A stretch of 57,642 bases of DNA, taken from positions 1-57,642 of the forward strand of contig JABCZJ010000024.1 in the NCBI GenBank assembly GCA_013289715.1, given 5' to 3'. A program made the translations under genes and the position numbers. Below the pieces are notes generated by a model. That model had not been told where the DNA came from. It searched no databases and saw only the letters and a program-made list of their open reading frames with translations. Below, one piece after another: positions 25,635-34,074 of the stretch (position 1 is its first letter; every line of letters starts with the position of its first letter). The stretch comes from Acidobacteriota bacterium (lineage in GTDB: Bacteria > Acidobacteriota > Terriglobia > Acidiferrales > UBA7541).

Positions 25635-26822
25635 CTACGCTTTTTGTGCTTGGCGGCGCAGAAACGTTGGAACGTCCAGGTCGTCGGCTGGGACTTCGCT
25701 TCTTACGTCGGCGACGTTACGGGCGACCTGCTGCACCACGTTCGTTTGTTGTGGCGCGATGTTGCCGGCGGCGGGTTGCTCGCGCGAAGCTTTCCATGTC
25801 TTCGGCAGATAGGACGGTTTCTGTTGCGATTTGCGGCCGGCTACATCGCGGAAGCCCGCGGCGATCACGGTGATTTTCACGGACTCCTTCATCGCGTCGT
25901 CCATCACGGCGCCGAAAATAATGTTGGCATTTTCGTGCGCGGCTTTCTGGATGATGGAAGAAGCTTCGTGCACTTCCTGCAAGCTGAGGCTGGAGGAGCC
26001 GGTGATATTGATCAAAATTCCCTGCGCGCCCTGAATGCAATTGTCTTCGAGCAGCGGGCTATTGATGGCGCGATTCGCGGCGTCAATGGCGCGATTCGAG
26101 CCGGAAGCGACGGCGGTGCCCATCACCGCATAACCCTGGCCGGACATAATCGTTTTCACGTCGGCAAAATCGCGATTGATGATGCCCGGAATGGTGATGA
26201 TGTCCGAGATGCCCTGCACGGCCTGGCGCAAAATATCGTCGGCGATGCGGAACGCTTCGAAGAAGCTGGTACCGTGCTCGACGCAATCCATCAGCCGTTC
26301 GTTGGGGATGACGATGACCGTGTCCACGCAGCCGATCAGCTCGGCGAGTGCCTGTTCGGCCTGCTCCATGCGGCGCTTGCCTTCGAACGCGAACGGTTTG
26401 GTGGCGACGGCGACGGTGAGCGCGCCGAGTTCGCTGGCGAGATTGGCGACGACGGGTGCGGCGCCACTGCCGGTGCCGCCGCCCAGGCCTGCGGTGACGA
26501 ACACCATGTCCGCGCCGTCGAGCGCTTCGAGAATTTTTTCGGTGTCCTCGAGCGCGGCTTTGCGGCCAACCTCAGGATTCGCGCCCGCGCCGAGTCCTTT
26601 AGTGAGCTTCGCGCCGAGTTGAAGTTTTACGGGCGCTTGCGAAAGTTTCAGCGCCTGCAAATCGGTGTTCGCCGCGATGAATTCCACGCCTTCCACTTTC
26701 GCGCGGATCATGCGGTTGACGGCGTTGGAACCGCCGCCGCCCACGCCGATGACTTTGATTCTTGCCCCGTTGGTTGCTTCTTCCGCGAACGACACTCGCA
26801 TTGCCGATTCTTTTTGCGCCAT
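25635..26822 (-). CDS. ftsZ: Cell division protein FtsZ
   Basis: A 395-residue tubulin-like GTPase that assembles the Z-ring. The GTP-binding loop GLGGGTGSGAAPVVA, the N-terminal IKVIGVGGGGSNAVNRMI and the T7 region (NRDFADVKTIM) are intact. A variable linker leads to the conserved C-terminal peptide DDLDVPTFLRRQAQKA, which binds FtsA and other partners. ATG 26822 is chosen for GGAGG four bases upstream; the 21 residues further upstream are unlike the family. It is the last gene of the division cluster, 49 bases after ftsA. Confidence 0.98.
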   Translation of the reverse strand: MAQKESAMRVSFAEEATNGARIKVIGVGGGGSNAVNRMIRAKVEGVEFIAANTDLQALKLSQAPVKLQLGAKLTKGLGAGANPEVGRKAALEDTEKILEALDGADMVFVTAGLGGGTGSGAAPVVANLASELGALTVAVATKPFAFEGKRRMEQAEQALAELIGCVDTVIVIPNERLMDCVEHGTSFFEAFRIADDILRQAVQGISDIITIPGIINRDFADVKTIMSGQGYAVMGTAVASGSNRAIDAANRAINSPLLEDNCIQGAQGILINITGSSSLSLQEVHEASSIIQKAAHENANIIFGAVMDDAMKESVKITVIAAGFRDVAGRKSQQKPSYLPKTWKASREQPAAGNIAPQQTNVVQQVARNVADVRSEVPADDLDVPTFLRRQAQKA

Positions 26823-26871
26823 GCTTCCTCCCCAGTCTTTTCCCAATTTCGTTTTTTGAATCTCCTTCGTG

Positions 26872-28086
26872 TTACGCCCCTGCAAACATGCTTTTCAACT
26901 TGCCCACCCAGCCGCTGGGACGCGATCCGCCGGCGCGCCGCGTACGCGCGCCGTACAGTACGAGTCCAACGGCCGTTGCATACTCGGGCTGGGAAACTTC
27001 TTCGCTCATTCCGGCGAGTCCGCGCGGAGACGCGACGCGCACCGGAAGATTGAAAATTCGCTCTGCCAGTTCGCACAGGCCGCGCAATTGCGCGCCGCCG
27101 CCGGTGAGCACGATGCCCGCGGGGATCATGCCTTCGCCGCCTCCGCGGCGGAGTTCGTCGCGGACTAACATTAATAGTTCATGCGCGCGTGGCTCAACAA
27201 TCTCGGAGAGCATGCGCGAGAACACAGTGCGCGGCGGACGGTCGCCCACGCTTGCGATTTCGATGGCGGCGTCTTCTTTCAGCAGTTCGCGCAACGCGCA
27301 GGCGTGCAGGCGCTTGATTTTTTCCGCTTCGCTGCTCGGCGTGCGCAGGCCGACCGCGAGATCGTTGGTGAAATGATCGCCGCCGACCGGTACTGCCGCG
27401 GTGTGGCGGACCACGCCGCCGGCGAAGGCCACCATTTCCGTGGTGCCGCCGCCGATATCGAGCAGGCACGCGCCGAGTTCGCGCTCGTCCTGCGTGAGGC
27501 AGGCTTCGGCGGAGGCGAGCGGCTCGAGAACCGTGTCGTCCACGCGCACGCCGGCGCGGTTCACAGCTGTGACGATATTTTGCGTGGCGGTGCCGGAGGT
27601 GGTGACGATGTGCACGTTTGCTTCCAGGCGCTGGCCGACCATGCCGATGGCGTCGCGAACATTATCTTGCGCGTCGAGCGAAAATTCCTGGGGGAGGACG
27701 TGCAGGACTTCGCGGTCTTCGGGTAATTGCACGCCGCGGGCAGCCTCGATGGCGCGGCGCACGTCGTCGCGCTGCACATCGCGCGGGCGCGAACCTACCG
27801 TGATGCCGCCGCGGCTATTGACGCCGCGCACGTGAGTGCCGGCGACGCCGATCAGCGCGGATTCCACAGGGACGCCTGTGAGCGCTTCGGCTTCTTCGAC
27901 CGCGCGGCGAATCGAGCTGACCGCGAGATCGAGGTTGACGATTTGGCCTTTGCGCCAGCCTTTCGATTCCGCCGCGCCCAGCGCTGCGAATTTCAAGCTG
28001 CCGTCTTCGTCCAGTTCGCCGATCAGCGCGCAGGTTTTTGTGCTGCCGATGTCCAGCGCTACGATGTGCCGTTCCTTCTTCGTCAA
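26872..28086 (-). CDS. ftsA: Cell division protein FtsA
   Basis: A 404-residue actin-like protein that tethers FtsZ filaments to the membrane. Nucleotide-binding motifs are visible (VALDIGSTKTCALIGEL, ACLLDIGGGTTEMVAF, GIVLTGGGAQLRGL). The C-terminus ends in an amphipathic segment (GWVGKLKSMFAGA) that would act as the membrane-targeting helix. It is separated from ftsQ by 242 bases filled with repeat units, unlike the tight junctions elsewhere in the cluster. Confidence 0.97.
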   Translation of the reverse strand: MTKKERHIVALDIGSTKTCALIGELDEDGSLKFAALGAAESKGWRKGQIVNLDLAVSSIRRAVEEAEALTGVPVESALIGVAGTHVRGVNSRGGITVGSRPRDVQRDDVRRAIEAARGVQLPEDREVLHVLPQEFSLDAQDNVRDAIGMVGQRLEANVHIVTTSGTATQNIVTAVNRAGVRVDDTVLEPLASAEACLTQDERELGACLLDIGGGTTEMVAFAGGVVRHTAAVPVGGDHFTNDLAVGLRTPSSEAEKIKRLHACALRELLKEDAAIEIASVGDRPPRTVFSRMLSEIVEPRAHELLMLVRDELRRGGGEGMIPAGIVLTGGGAQLRGLCELAERIFNLPVRVASPRGLAGMSEEVSQPEYATAVGLVLYGARTRRAGGSRPSGWVGKLKSMFAGA

Positions 28087-28162
28087 ATCAGGTGCTCCTT
28101 AATGACCGCGCGCCACGCCGATTCTGTCGCGCCTCTTTCGAAGAAAACCGAAAAACAAAAAC

Positions 28163-28328
28163 TGCCCGCCTAAAAAACAGGCGGCCGTTACAACGTCAAC
28201 TGCAAAGGCCACTGCCCTTCGATGCGGCACTGCCGCATCTCAGGATGAATCGCCCTGCGGGGCGATTCACAAATTCAACCGCTACTGCCAATGCAACTGC
28301 GAAGAGCCGGCGGGACGCCGGCGCTACG
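28163..28328 (-). repeat. 3'-end stem-loop cluster, locus 8 (between ftsQ and ftsA)
   Basis: Four palindromes in 166 bases. GCCCGCCT pairs with AGGCGGC (28164-28171/28179-28185) before CGTTACAACGTCAACTGC. GATGCGGC pairs with GCCGCATC (28221-28228/28232-28239). GAATCGCCC pairs with GGGCGATTC (28247-28255/28260-28268), then AAATTCAACCGCTAC. GCCGGCG pairs with CGCCGGC (28306-28312/28316-28322), then GCTAC at 28323-28327, one base before the ftsQ stop. The second unit is embedded in a copy of the CAGGATGA repeat (28211-28247). Confidence 0.7.
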
Positions 28329-29498
28329 CTATTGTTGCTGCTGTGCGTTTGCGTGCCTCGCCGATCCCTTGGTCGCGCCGTGCTGCACGGCGCTCGTCTT
28401 CGCCGCTGTTGTTTTTGCCGACGCTGTCTTTGCCGGCGCCGTTTTCGCCGATGCTGACTTCGTTGGTTTCGCTGCTTTCGGCGGCGCAGCTGCCTTCACG
28501 GGCGCCGCTGGCTTTCCCGGTGCAACCGGATGCGGCGCGGTCAACTTCGGCGCGATCGGGGTGATCGGCGGAGGATCTTTCTTCAGCGCTAGTAGAGTGC
28601 GGTCTGGATTCACCACCGCTTCGCCGCTGAAGCGCAGGTCCACGGATTCGACGCGGCCTGCTGCGGCGCGCCATTGGCCGATATCGTTCAGCACCGTTAG
28701 ATATTTGGACTGGAAATCGCTGTCACCAAAGTGCACTACGATCGGCGCGTCGGCATCGCCCCAGGCGTCGTTTGCGGCGGCGCCGGCGGATGTATTTACC
28801 ACCTGCAATCCGGAAATCGTGGCGCGCAGGTCTTTCGCTTCGGTGAGGTCCACTTCACTGACCTGGTCCATCGCGCCGGCGCGCGCGGATTCTACCTGCT
28901 GCGAGAATCCGGCGAACATCTGCATGCGCAGCTCGCGATCTTCGATAGGCATATCCGCGCCGATGCCGGTGATCACCGGAAAATGGAAATTGGCTTTCAG
29001 GGGACGATCCAGGATCACGCCGTGGACGTCGACGAGTGCCAAGTTGTTACCGTCGCGCAGAAAGGCGATCGGCGTACGCTCGGCGATTTCGACTTCGATG
29101 CGATTCGGCAGCGCGCGACGCACGGTGGCCTGCTCGACCCACGGAATGGTTTCGAGCTGGCGGCGGCGTTCGTTTAATGGGATGCGCAGAACGCTGCGAT
29201 TGCGATCGGCCGCGAAAATTTCCAGCACTCGCCCGCGCGGAACATACTGGTTGCCTGCGACTTGCACTTGATCGGAGTGAATCAGCGCCATTTCCGGCGA
29301 GACCAGCAGGTAACGACCGAGCGCGTAACTCGTCGCCGCGGCTGCAAGGGCGATCACACCCCAAAACGTGACGCGCAGGTACGTCTTCCAGGCTTTCTTG
29401 CCGAACTTGCGCCGCTTGATTTCCAGCGGCCTTTGCCGCCGCAGATACTTCGGCTCTTCGTCGGCCAGAACTTCCTGGGGGTAAGCGTCCGCGTCCAT
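28329..29498 (-). CDS. ftsQ: Cell division protein FtsQ (POTRA domain, long basic tail)
   Basis: A 389-residue divisome protein from ATG 29498. A cytoplasmic basic stretch (LRRQRPLEIKRRKFGKKAWK) precedes one membrane helix (VIALAAAATSYALGRYLL), a POTRA domain (VQVAGNQYVPRGRVLEIF) and the FtsQ beta domain (ERTPIAFLRDGNNLALVD). About 80 residues at the end are a low-complexity Lys/Ala/Pro tail (KTAPAKTASAKTTAAKTSA) ending in a poly-Gln run. FtsQ links early and late divisome proteins. The tail is unusual in length and would lie in the periplasm. Confidence 0.93.
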   Translation of the reverse strand: MDADAYPQEVLADEEPKYLRRQRPLEIKRRKFGKKAWKTYLRVTFWGVIALAAAATSYALGRYLLVSPEMALIHSDQVQVAGNQYVPRGRVLEIFAADRNRSVLRIPLNERRRQLETIPWVEQATVRRALPNRIEVEIAERTPIAFLRDGNNLALVDVHGVILDRPLKANFHFPVITGIGADMPIEDRELRMQMFAGFSQQVESARAGAMDQVSEVDLTEAKDLRATISGLQVVNTSAGAAANDAWGDADAPIVVHFGDSDFQSKYLTVLNDIGQWRAAAGRVESVDLRFSGEAVVNPDRTLLALKKDPPPITPIAPKLTAPHPVAPGKPAAPVKAAAPPKAAKPTKSASAKTAPAKTASAKTTAAKTSAVQHGATKGSARHANAQQQQ

Positions 29499-29503
29499 GG
29501 CTC

Positions 29504-30409
29504 TCAATTTTTCCAGAAAATTACCTCGTTATCGAGCTCGACGCCGTAGCTGACGCGCACGCGCTCGCGCACTTCGTCAATCAGGCGCAGCATGTCCGCA
29601 CAGCTGGCGTTCGCGACGTTCACGAAAAAATTCGCGTGGCGGTCGCTGACCATCGCGTCGCCCACGCGGTGGCCCTTCAAGCCGAGCTCGTCAATCATGC
29701 GCCCCGCCGACCCGCCCGGCGGATTCTTGAAAATACAGCCGGCGCTTTTCTGGTTCAGCGGCTGGCTGGCGCGGCGCTTCTCGTTGCAGACTTTTATCAG
29801 CGCCAGAATTTCCTTGAACGGCTTGGATGGCAGCTCCAGCTTCACCCGCAGCATTACATCCTCGACCGCGAAAGAAGTATGGCGGTAATCGAAACGAATG
29901 TCATCTCCGCGCAAAATTTCCAGTTTGCCGGTGGACGCGCGGTAGAGCTCCACTTCGCGTACGTAAGAGCCGATTTGCGTGCCGTATGCGCCGGCATTCA
30001 TGCGCAGCGCGCCGCCCACGCTGCCGGGAACTCCGATCAGGCCTTCCATGCCGCCCAAATCGCGCTTCGCGCAAAACGTGACCATGCCACCGAGGTCCGC
30101 GGCCGCGTCCACGTAGGCAGCGTTGCCCTCGACGCGCATTCCGGGTTGCGACGTTGGGAGATGCAGGACGACGTAGGGCAGCTCGTCATCGGCGATCAGC
30201 ACGTTGGTGCCGCCGCCGAGAAAGCGATGCGGAATATTTTCGTTCGCGAGCAAGTGCATCACGTCCGGAATCGTTTCAGACTTGCGCAGCAGCAACTGGT
30301 CGGTGGTGCCGCCGATGCCGAGTGATGTTTTTTCGCTGAGCGGGACGCTCGGGCGCAGTTCCACGCCGAATTCTTTCAGGCGCGCCGCAAGTGTGTCGCT
30401 AATCCGCAT
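29504..30409 (-). CDS. murB: UDP-N-acetylenolpyruvoylglucosamine reductase
   Basis: A 301-residue flavoprotein that reduces UDP-GlcNAc-enolpyruvate to UDP-MurNAc using NADPH. FAD-binding segments (IPHRFLGGGTNVLIADDEL, MEGLIGVPGSVGGALRMNAGAYG) and the later QKSAGCIFKNPPGGSAGRMID block are typical of the type II form. It ends six bases before the ftsQ ATG and starts five bases after the murC stop. In this cluster murB follows murC, and ddl, often found next, is absent. Confidence 0.96.
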   Translation of the reverse strand: MRISDTLAARLKEFGVELRPSVPLSEKTSLGIGGTTDQLLLRKSETIPDVMHLLANENIPHRFLGGGTNVLIADDELPYVVLHLPTSQPGMRVEGNAAYVDAAADLGGMVTFCAKRDLGGMEGLIGVPGSVGGALRMNAGAYGTQIGSYVREVELYRASTGKLEILRGDDIRFDYRHTSFAVEDVMLRVKLELPSKPFKEILALIKVCNEKRRASQPLNQKSAGCIFKNPPGGSAGRMIDELGLKGHRVGDAMVSDRHANFFVNVANASCADMLRLIDEVRERVRVSYGVELDNEVIFWKN

Positions 30410-30414
30410 CTGCC

Positions 30415-31821
30415 CTAATCCACCACCGTCGTCGAAACTTTCGAGCCCAATAACATTGCGAGTTGATCGAGCGCGCGGCCCACGCTGCCTGCTCCGATCG
30501 TCAATACCGCGTCGTGCGGGCGCGCTTCGCGTAGCAGATATTCGATCGCGGCCTGCATGGTGCTGGTGAAGACTACGTTTTTGTGCCCGGCGCCGCGAAT
30601 TGCTTCGGCCAACTTCTCTCCAGTGATGTCCGGGATGGGTTCTTCGCCCGCGGCGTAAATGTCGGTCATCACTAAAATGTCCGCCTCGTTGAACGAGCGC
30701 CTGAAATCTTCCCAGAGATGTTGCGTGCGGGTGTAGCGATGCGGCTGGAAGAGCACCAGCAGGCGTTGATAATCGCAGCCGCGCGCTGCAGCGAGCGTGG
30801 CGCGAATTTCCGCGGGATGATGGCCGTAGTCGTCTATTAGGGTTACGCCGTTGAACTTGCCTTTGATCTCAAAGCGACGGCCGACACCGGAAAATTTCGA
30901 AAGGCCCGCGCGGATCAGGTCCGCCGGAACATTCAGCGAGAGCGCGACGGCTGCAGCCGCGGCAGCGTTACTCACATTGTGAATTCCTGGAGGTGAGGGA
31001 AGATTGAAAACTCCTAAATCATCGCCGTGGTATTTCAGCCGGAATTCGCTGGCAAGGCCGCGCAGCTTCACGTCGCCGATCACCAGGTCGGCCTGGCTGG
31101 AAGTGCCGTAGGTGATCACCGGGCGCTTCACGCGCGGCAGAATGGCCTGCACGTTGGGCTCGTCGAGACACAAAATCACCGTACCGTAAAATGGCACGCG
31201 ATTGACGAACTGCAGGAACACATCCTGAATTTCCTCGAGCGAGTGGTAATGATCCAGATGCTCGCGGTCTATCGTGGTGACGAGGGCAACCACCGGCGCG
31301 AGCAGCAGGAATGAGCGGTCACTTTCGTCCGCTTCGACGACCATGTATTCGCTCTGGCCCACGCGCGCGTTTGAGCCAGCATGATTCACGCGACCACCGA
31401 CGACGAAGGTGGGATCGAGACCGGCAGCCGCGAGAACGGCGGCGACCATCGAAGTCGTTGTCGTTTTTCCGTGCGCGCCCGCCACTGCGATGCCATATTT
31501 CAGGCGCATCAGTTCCGCCAGCATTTCCGCGCGCGGAATCACCGGAATCTTCAGCAGATGCGCTTCGACGACTTCAACATTATCAGTGCGCACCGCCGAG
31601 GAAATCACCACGACGTGCGCGCCGTGCACGTTTTCTGCGTGATGGCCTTCGAAAATGCTGGCGCCGAGCTTGCGCAGCCGCTCGGTCACCGGAGTCTGCT
31701 TCAAATCCGAACCGGAAACCGCGTAGCCGCTGGAAAGCAGCACTTCGGCGATGCCGGACATGCCGCAGCCGCCGATGCCGACCAGATGAATACGTTGAAA
31801 ATTGCGAAAAGGAACGTTCAT
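30415..31821 (-). CDS. murC: UDP-N-acetylmuramate--L-alanine ligase
   Basis: A 468-residue ATP-dependent ligase adding L-Ala to UDP-MurNAc. The N-terminal Rossmann motif (HLVGIGGCGMSGIAEVLLSS), the P-loop VAGAHGKTTTTSMV and the C-terminal ligase domain (TLIDDYGHHPAEIRATLAAA) are all present. Its ATG overlaps the murG stop by four bases, indicating translational coupling. Confidence 0.97.
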   Translation of the reverse strand: MNVPFRNFQRIHLVGIGGCGMSGIAEVLLSSGYAVSGSDLKQTPVTERLRKLGASIFEGHHAENVHGAHVVVISSAVRTDNVEVVEAHLLKIPVIPRAEMLAELMRLKYGIAVAGAHGKTTTTSMVAAVLAAAGLDPTFVVGGRVNHAGSNARVGQSEYMVVEADESDRSFLLLAPVVALVTTIDREHLDHYHSLEEIQDVFLQFVNRVPFYGTVILCLDEPNVQAILPRVKRPVITYGTSSQADLVIGDVKLRGLASEFRLKYHGDDLGVFNLPSPPGIHNVSNAAAAAAVALSLNVPADLIRAGLSKFSGVGRRFEIKGKFNGVTLIDDYGHHPAEIRATLAAARGCDYQRLLVLFQPHRYTRTQHLWEDFRRSFNEADILVMTDIYAAGEEPIPDITGEKLAEAIRGAGHKNVVFTSTMQAAIEYLLREARPHDAVLTIGAGSVGRALDQLAMLLGSKVSTTVVD

Positions 31822-32966
31822 GCGCGCACCAGCCCTTCGAGCAGGTCCACAATATCTCTCACGGCGCTCGGACGAGCCAAACGCCGCGCCTGCTCTTCCA
31901 TTTCCGTGATTCTCCGGGGCTGGTCCAGGAGGGTGAAAATTTCTTTCGTCAAACGATCGGGCGTCAGATCTTCCTGTGGCAGCAGGCGGGCGGCGCCTGC
32001 GTTCTGCATGGCCTCGGCGTTGCGCGTCTGATGCGCGTCGGTGGCGGCGCCGAAGGGGATGAAGATGGCGGCACGACCGGCGGCGGCAACTTCGGCCGTC
32101 GTGATCGCGCCCGAACGGCAGAGAATCAAATCCGCCTGGGCGAAACGCTCCGCCATATTCTCGATGAAGGGCACAACCTCCGCTCGGAATTCGCGTCGCG
32201 CATAAGCCACGCGCACAGCATTATAGTCGCGTTCTCCGGTCTGATGCACGATGAAAAGCTGGTTTTTTCGAGGCGCGAGAAGGTCGAGTGAATCAACTAC
32301 GGCACGATTGATGGGCAGAGCGCCGCGGCTGCCGCCGGTGATGAGAAGGGTGAACGGTTCGCGATGCTCTTTGCGCGCGATGCAGAAAAATTCGTGGCGC
32401 ACGGGAATGCCTGTCGCCACCGCTCTTTCGCCAAAACGCTTGGCGGTTTCCACGAAACCGCAGGCCACGCGGTTCGCGAGGCTGGCGAGGACGCGATTGG
32501 TGAAGCCCGGCTCGACGTTCGGCTCGAAAATCATGCATGGGATGCCGTGCAAGCGCGCGGCGAGGATCATGGGGCCGGAGGCGTAGCCGCCTACGCCGAA
32601 CGCCACGTTGAAATTGTGCCGCTGCACGATCTTTTCCGAATCCCACAAGCCCGCGGGAAGCTTCGCGAGGTTGCGCGCGAGTTTTGCGCCGCCCATGCCT
32701 TTCAGGCCGGCTGCGCGAATCGTTTCAAGCGGCAGGTCGGCCTGCGGCACGAGGCGCGCTTCCATTCCCGCTTGGGTTCCCACGAGCACGACGCTTCGCG
32801 CTCCCTCCGGCTCGCGCAGGAGCCATTCTCGCGCGACGGCGATGGCGGGAAAAACGTGGCCGCCGGTGCCGCCGCCTGCGATCAGCAGACTTCCTGCTTT
32901 CGCGCCCTTTGCCACGAGGCGTTCGGCCGCCGCGTCGCGCGCGGCGGTCCTGGCACTTGCGGTCAC
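31818..32966 (-). CDS. murG: UDP-GlcNAc:lipid I N-acetylglucosaminyltransferase
   Basis: A 382-residue GT28 enzyme on the inner face of the membrane that makes lipid II from lipid I. The glycine-rich LLIAGGGTGGHVFPAIAVA and LLITGGSRGALPINR motifs and the acceptor region (FVPF-like FIENMAERFAQADLILCRSG) match the family. It overlaps ftsW by four bases. A short extra N-terminus of about 25 residues precedes the first strand. Confidence 0.96.
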   Translation of the reverse strand: MTASARTAARDAAAERLVAKGAKAGSLLIAGGGTGGHVFPAIAVAREWLLREPEGARSVVLVGTQAGMEARLVPQADLPLETIRAAGLKGMGGAKLARNLAKLPAGLWDSEKIVQRHNFNVAFGVGGYASGPMILAARLHGIPCMIFEPNVEPGFTNRVLASLANRVACGFVETAKRFGERAVATGIPVRHEFFCIARKEHREPFTLLITGGSRGALPINRAVVDSLDLLAPRKNQLFIVHQTGERDYNAVRVAYARREFRAEVVPFIENMAERFAQADLILCRSGAITTAEVAAAGRAAIFIPFGAATDAHQTRNAEAMQNAGAARLLPQEDLTPDRLTKEIFTLLDQPRRITEMEEQARRLARPSAVRDIVDLLEGLVRA

Positions 32967-34072
32967 GTCTCGTCCGCGTGCTGACTGATGTTCAGGAGCA
33001 CGCCCGTCGCCAACAGCATGCTGAAAAGGCTCGAGCCGCCGTAGCTGATGAACGGCAGCGGGATTCCCTTCGTCGGCATCAATCCGAGCACGACACTTAG
33101 GTTAATCAGCGCCTGGCCGACGACCATCGTCGTGATACCCAGGCCGAGAAACTTGCCGAAATCATCGGGCGCCTTCATCGCGGCGACGAACCCGCGCCAG
33201 CCGTATATCGCAAAAAGTCCCAGGACGACTACCGCGCCGATGAATCCGATTTCTTCACAGATGATTGCGTAAATAAAATCGGTGTGCGCTTCGGGCAGAA
33301 AGAAAAGTTTCTGGTGGCTTTCCATCAGGCCCACGCCGCTCATTCCTCCGGAGCCGACGGCGATCAACGATTGCAGTAACTGAAAGCCGGCGCCTTTGGG
33401 ATCGAGTTCAGGATGGCGGAACGCTTCGATGCGCTGCAGGCGGTAGGGCACGCGCACAATCAATAAATAGATAGTGGGGATGGCGGCCAGCACCGTGCCG
33501 CCGATATATTGCAACGAAAGGCCGGCGACGAATAGCATGGAAATCGCAATCACCAGGATCATGAACGCGGTGCCCATGTCCGGCTCTTTCACCACCAGCG
33601 CGGCCATCATTAGTGTCGCGCCCATCGCGGGAGCCAAAGTGTACAGCGGATCGTTCACGCCGAAATTTCTGGGCAGGCGTCGCAGCTCGAGCAGCCATGC
33701 GAGATAAACGATCAGCGCAAGCTTGGCCATTTCCGACGGCTGAAAGCTGAACGGGCCCATGCGGAACCAGCGGTGCGTCTGGTGCGAGCGGTCCAGGAAG
33801 AAGACGCAGACCAGCAGCACGAACGTAACTGCGAGGCCGGTGAAGACGACGCGCGGCTGGCGCAGCTTGTGGTAATCCACATTCATCAGCCAGAACATTC
33901 CGGCGATTCCCAGCACGACGTAAATCAGCTGGCGCAACAGAAAAATGTAGCCGGCGCCAAATTGTTCGCTGGCGGTCATGGCCGAGGCGCTGAAGACCAT
34001 TACCGCACCGATCAGGCAGAGCGCGAGCGTCACGCCGAAAAGTTGTTTATCGGGTTGCAGGCTTCGTGGCAT
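32963..34072 (-). CDS. ftsW: SEDS-family septal glycosyltransferase FtsW
   Basis: A 369-residue polytopic membrane protein with about ten helices. It polymerises lipid II into glycan at the septum with its partner FtsI. The hallmark MPTKGIPLPFISYGGSSL lies near the C-terminus, and LSGAVVF-like and PDMGTAFMI segments are recognisable (VVKEPDMGTAFMILV). It is two bases from the murD stop. Confidence 0.96.
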   Translation of the reverse strand: MPRSLQPDKQLFGVTLALCLIGAVMVFSASAMTASEQFGAGYIFLLRQLIYVVLGIAGMFWLMNVDYHKLRQPRVVFTGLAVTFVLLVCVFFLDRSHQTHRWFRMGPFSFQPSEMAKLALIVYLAWLLELRRLPRNFGVNDPLYTLAPAMGATLMMAALVVKEPDMGTAFMILVIAISMLFVAGLSLQYIGGTVLAAIPTIYLLIVRVPYRLQRIEAFRHPELDPKGAGFQLLQSLIAVGSGGMSGVGLMESHQKLFFLPEAHTDFIYAIICEEIGFIGAVVVLGLFAIYGWRGFVAAMKAPDDFGKFLGLGITTMVVGQALINLSVVLGLMPTKGIPLPFISYGGSSLFSMLLATGVLLNISQHADET

Positions 34073-34074
34073 CG

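Noticed and set aside
25632..27053. 473-codon plus-strand open frame across ftsZ and ftsA
   Set aside because: It is the antisense shadow of two certain genes and crosses their boundary; no ribosome site or known domain.
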